Below, in pieces: positions 50,728 to 50,763 of a stretch of DNA of 50,763 bases. The notes under the pieces were generated by a model, which saw only the letters and a list, made by a program, of their open reading frames with translations, was not told where the DNA came from and searched no databases. Origin of the DNA: DATAEU01 sp046724395 (GTDB lineage Bacteria > Actinomycetota > UBA4738 > HRBIN12). The stretch spans positions 1 through 50,763 of the forward strand of contig JBKOWM010000018.1 in the NCBI GenBank assembly GCA_046724395.1. The letters run 5' to 3'. Numbering within the stretch: position 1 is the stretch's first letter; each line of letters begins with the position of its first letter. The position numbers and the translations under genes were made by a program.

Positions 50728-50763
50728 TCACATCACGTCGAGCGTCTCGTACACAGTGACGCT
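50728..50763 (-). CDS. C-terminal 11 codons of a gene beyond the right edge
   Basis: Minus-strand reading from the window edge: SVTVYETLDVM then TGA. It is open to the edge and followed by a strong hairpin in the proper place, which supports a real gene end. Too short to identify. Confidence 0.35.
   Translation of the reverse strand, partial: SVTVYETLDVM

Overview
The window is a strongly GC-rich bacterial chromosomal segment with dense genes, frequent GTG/TTG starts and many ATGA/GTGA start-stop overlaps. The gene content includes an F420-type flavin/deazaflavin oxidoreductase, a urease-like pair, B12 salvage, PAP2 and HdeD membrane proteins, a MerR-like/cyclase fusion and an AAA-TPR regulator with a C-terminal domain I associate with Chloroflexota and Actinomycetota. 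It suggests a soil or sediment Chloroflexota (Limnocylindria-like) or a deep-branching actinobacterium. I cannot decide between them from sequence alone. I saw no rRNA, tRNA, CRISPR, insertion sequence or prophage.

Layout. (1) 1-5.4 kb: a minus-strand operon for cobalamin uptake and assembly (btuF-btuC-btuD-cobO-cobU-cobT-cobS, the last cut by the window edge). It is preceded by a cobalamin riboswitch and a hairpin that hides the btuF ribosome binding site. (2) 5.4-13.9 kb: a coiled-coil membrane protein, an MprAB-like two-component system, a decayed MFS gene, a bactofilin-like membrane protein, a second intact MFS transporter and an AlkZ-type winged-helix protein. (3) 14-20.7 kb: a non-canonical urease-like locus with a fused gamma-beta subunit gene and a separate alpha-like gene. 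A minus-strand SDR and a YtcJ-like amidohydrolase sit between them; a frameshifted prolyl aminopeptidase and an ornithine cyclodeaminase-like gene follow. (4) 20.8-28.4 kb: small membrane, acetyltransferase, Ddn-like, PASTA and RTX-repeat proteins, a second AlkZ-type protein, two gene remnants and a PAP2 phosphatase. (5) 28.4-36.4 kb: a YtrA-like GntR/ABC operon with a candidate operator, a HAD phosphatase, a PNPOx-like protein, an alkaline-phosphatase-superfamily enzyme, two glycine-zipper stress proteins and the MerR-like/class III cyclase fusion. (6) 36.4-47.1 kb: about 0.9 kb with no convincing gene, then a vanadium haloperoxidase-like gene, an ECF sigma factor with a membrane beta-propeller partner, a BBE-type FAD oxidoreductase, an 1,100-residue AAA-TPR regulator and a DUF1326-DUF2182 pair. 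(7) 47.1 kb to the end: an ABC-2 exporter, a methyltransferase, an AlkA-type glycosylase, a cupin and the last codons of a gene entering from the right.

The most interesting signal is in region 6. Four transcription units (haloperoxidase, FAD oxidoreductase, AAA-TPR regulator, DUF1326-DUF2182) share an upstream element, GGAACG(A/G)(T/C)CGTTCC followed after 7-8 bases by TCACGC. Two of the copies lie back to back in the divergent region between the FAD oxidoreductase and the regulator. The half-site spacing also fits an ECF promoter (GGAACG, 15-16 bases, TCACGC), and an ECF sigma gene lies in the middle of the cluster. I infer a local regulon joining oxidative/halogenating enzymes to two uncharacterised Cys-rich/membrane families; its function is not known to me.
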